Shown here piece by piece: positions 6,445 through 7,279 of a stretch of 7,279 nt of DNA. This DNA comes from Neptunomonas sp. GTDB taxonomy: Bacteria; Pseudomonadota; Gammaproteobacteria; Pseudomonadales; Balneatricaceae. The notes beneath the pieces were generated by a model. That model had not been told where the DNA came from and ran no database searches. It was given only the letters and a program-made list of their open reading frames with translations. The position numbers and the translations under genes are program-made. Each line of letters starts with the position of its first letter. Position 1 is the stretch's first letter. The stretch lies in assembly GCA_004195305.1 (NCBI GenBank), contig SDWN01000143.1, positions 1 through 7,279 of the forward strand. Direction: 5' to 3'.

Positions 6445-6553
6445 GGCATTCAGACTGATCCGCACTCCGCGTTGCGACTTTTTGACAGGTCCATTCTTGT
6501 ATACCAAGAGGGCCTGCTAAGCCGCGCCTTGATTGCGAACCAGTCTGAGTGCC
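6445..6553. repeat. large internal hairpin B of the MITE
   Basis: GGCATTCAGACTGATCCGCA (6445-6464) matches the reverse complement of 6534-6553 at 17 of 20 positions. Nearer the tip, GGTCC (6488-6492) pairs with GGGCC (6510-6514) allowing one G-U, and TCTTG (6495-6499) pairs with CAAGA (6505-6509) around the loop TATAC. This gives an imperfect hairpin about 109 nt long. A perfect -35-like TTGACA lies at 6482-6487, but no -10 is found at proper spacing. Confidence 0.75.
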
Positions 6554-6615
6554 AGAAATGCATTTGGACTTGTTCGCAGGTTCCCTAAATGTTCGCCCAT
6601 TAATTGGAGATAACA

Positions 6616-7279
6616 ATGAAAAAAATCCTATTATCTGCTGCTGTAGCCAGTATCACTGCGGTTGGCTCTGTCAACGCAGCCACGGTTTATGAAGGTAATG
6701 GTCTCAAGTACGATGTGAAGGGCGACTGGCAAATTCAATTACGCCAAAAGGTTGGTGATGATAAGAAAACGGATCTTGAATTTGACGATCTTGAGCTGAA
6801 AAACAGAGTGACCTACGCCTTGAGCGACGGCCTTTCCGCGTTTGGTCAATTGGACTTCAGCTTTGACAAGGAGGCTAACAATGCCGGTTCCGATGCTGCT
6901 GATGGTGGTCGTCTCGAGGAGGCTTACCTCGGGCTGGACTTCGGTGTGGCTGCGGTAAGATTTGGCAAGCAGAACTACTCCACGGATGAGTTCAGCGTCG
7001 AGAAGGCCTACGAAACGGTGGTTGAGGATGACATCTTCGATCTGAATGATGATGCTGGCGACGATGTGATTCGGATCGATGCCCAGTTCGACAACCTATA
7101 CGTCTCGGTCTCTACCGACCTGGAAGCCGAAGGCAACGTCAGCAGTGACGGTAACCGGTCTACTGACCTATTTGTATTCACCTCCGTGGCGGATTTAAAG
7201 CTTGCTGCCGGGTACCAGTACTATCAGGATGCGGGCCAAGCGTCCGTTGATAGCTGGGCGGTCAGCGCGGTCTATGATG
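6616..7279 (+). CDS. outer-membrane porin, Gram-negative general porin type (3' end outside window)
   Basis: 221 codons are visible from the ATG at 6616, which has GGAGA 5 nt upstream. A clear Sec signal peptide (KK at 2-3, hydrophobic core, cleavage near VNA-A at 21/22) is followed by a short strand and then KGDWQIQLRQK. The rest alternates amphipathic strands with acidic, Gly/Asp-rich turns (for example DAADGG and DLNDDAGDD), including YLGLDFGVAAVRFGKQN, a common strand pair in trimeric porins. No internal stop is seen up to the window end. It is most like general diffusion porins and not the OprD/OpdH type. Such proteins pass small hydrophilic solutes through the outer membrane. Its place after the tct operon suggests a role in carboxylate entry, but the terminator and MITE between them argue for separate transcription. 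Confidence 0.88.
   Translation, partial: MKKILLSAAVASITAVGSVNAATVYEGNGLKYDVKGDWQIQLRQKVGDDKKTDLEFDDLELKNRVTYALSDGLSAFGQLDFSFDKEANNAGSDAADGGRLEEAYLGLDFGVAAVRFGKQNYSTDEFSVEKAYETVVEDDIFDLNDDAGDDVIRIDAQFDNLYVSVSTDLEAEGNVSSDGNRSTDLFVFTSVADLKLAAGYQYYQDAGQASVDSWAVSAVYD

Larger units (their letters stand above)
6302..6588. mobile_element. IS5-like MITE (279 bp, 6306-6584) with CTAA target duplication
   Basis: Terminal inverted repeats are GGAGCCTGCGAATAAGTCC (6306-6324) and, read inward from the right end (6566-6584), GGAACCTGCGAACAAGTCC, matching at 17 of 19 positions. Both ends are flanked by CTAA (6302-6305 and 6585-6588), which fits the YTAR target duplication of IS5-group elements; the TGCGAAYAAG core also resembles IS5 termini. 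The 241-bp interior encodes no transposase, so the element would depend on a transposase from elsewhere. It holds two large inverted repeats, listed separately. It sits with its right target duplication 27 bp before the porin ATG, so it likely lies in the porin leader or promoter region. The structure is clear from sequence; the IS5 assignment rests on termini and target duplication. Confidence 0.88.

Noticed and set aside
6482..6510. Outward sigma-70 promoter inside the MITE (TTGACA at 6482-6487)
   Set aside because: The -35 is perfect, but at 16-18 bp spacing the sequence is CCAAGAGG, with no -10 likeness; the TATACC nearby is only 12 bp away.
6371..6616. Open frames on both strands within the MITE
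   Set aside because: They run through the inverted repeats and terminal repeats, have no ribosome binding site, and do not resemble a transposase.

Overview
The window reads as chromosomal DNA from a Gram-negative proteobacterium, most likely a gammaproteobacterium. The grounds are Shine-Dalgarno-led genes, a periplasmic binding protein with a Sec signal peptide, an outer-membrane porin, and regulators of the CitA/DcuS type. No ribosomal or other marker gene is present, so the genus cannot be named. The first 19 bases are an exact Tn5/Nextera mosaic end, so the left edge is library adapter and not genome.

Layout. 20-214: a short tail that may hold the last codons of an unidentified gene, then non-coding DNA. 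215-2576, minus strand: a two-component pair, a CitA/DcuS-like sensor kinase (909-2576) followed with an 8-bp overlap by its CitB/DcuR-like response regulator (215-916). 2577-2808: divergent control region with a candidate operator. 2809-6048, plus strand: a tripartite tricarboxylate transporter (TTT) operon in the order tctC (periplasmic binding protein), tctB (small membrane subunit), tctA (large membrane subunit). tctB appears broken by an out-of-frame internal deletion. Between tctB and tctA lies an 86-bp tandem repeat that has copied the tctA ribosome-binding site and start codon. 6049-6305: a strong stem-loop, then DNA with no recognised gene. 6306-6584: a 279-bp non-autonomous IS5-like element (MITE) with 19-bp terminal inverted repeats, a CTAA target duplication and two large internal hairpins. 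6616-7279: the first 221 codons of an outer-membrane porin, cut by the window edge.

The likely story is carboxylate uptake. The kinase senses a periplasmic di- or tricarboxylate and phosphorylates the regulator, which activates the divergent tct operon. The porin may bring the substrate across the outer membrane and TctC would hand it to TctAB. The disrupted tctB, the duplicated tctA start region and the MITE just in front of the porin suggest that this uptake locus is being rearranged or is losing function.

The most notable observations are the structured MITE in the presumed porin leader, the start-site-bearing tandem repeat before tctA, and the missing middle of tctB.
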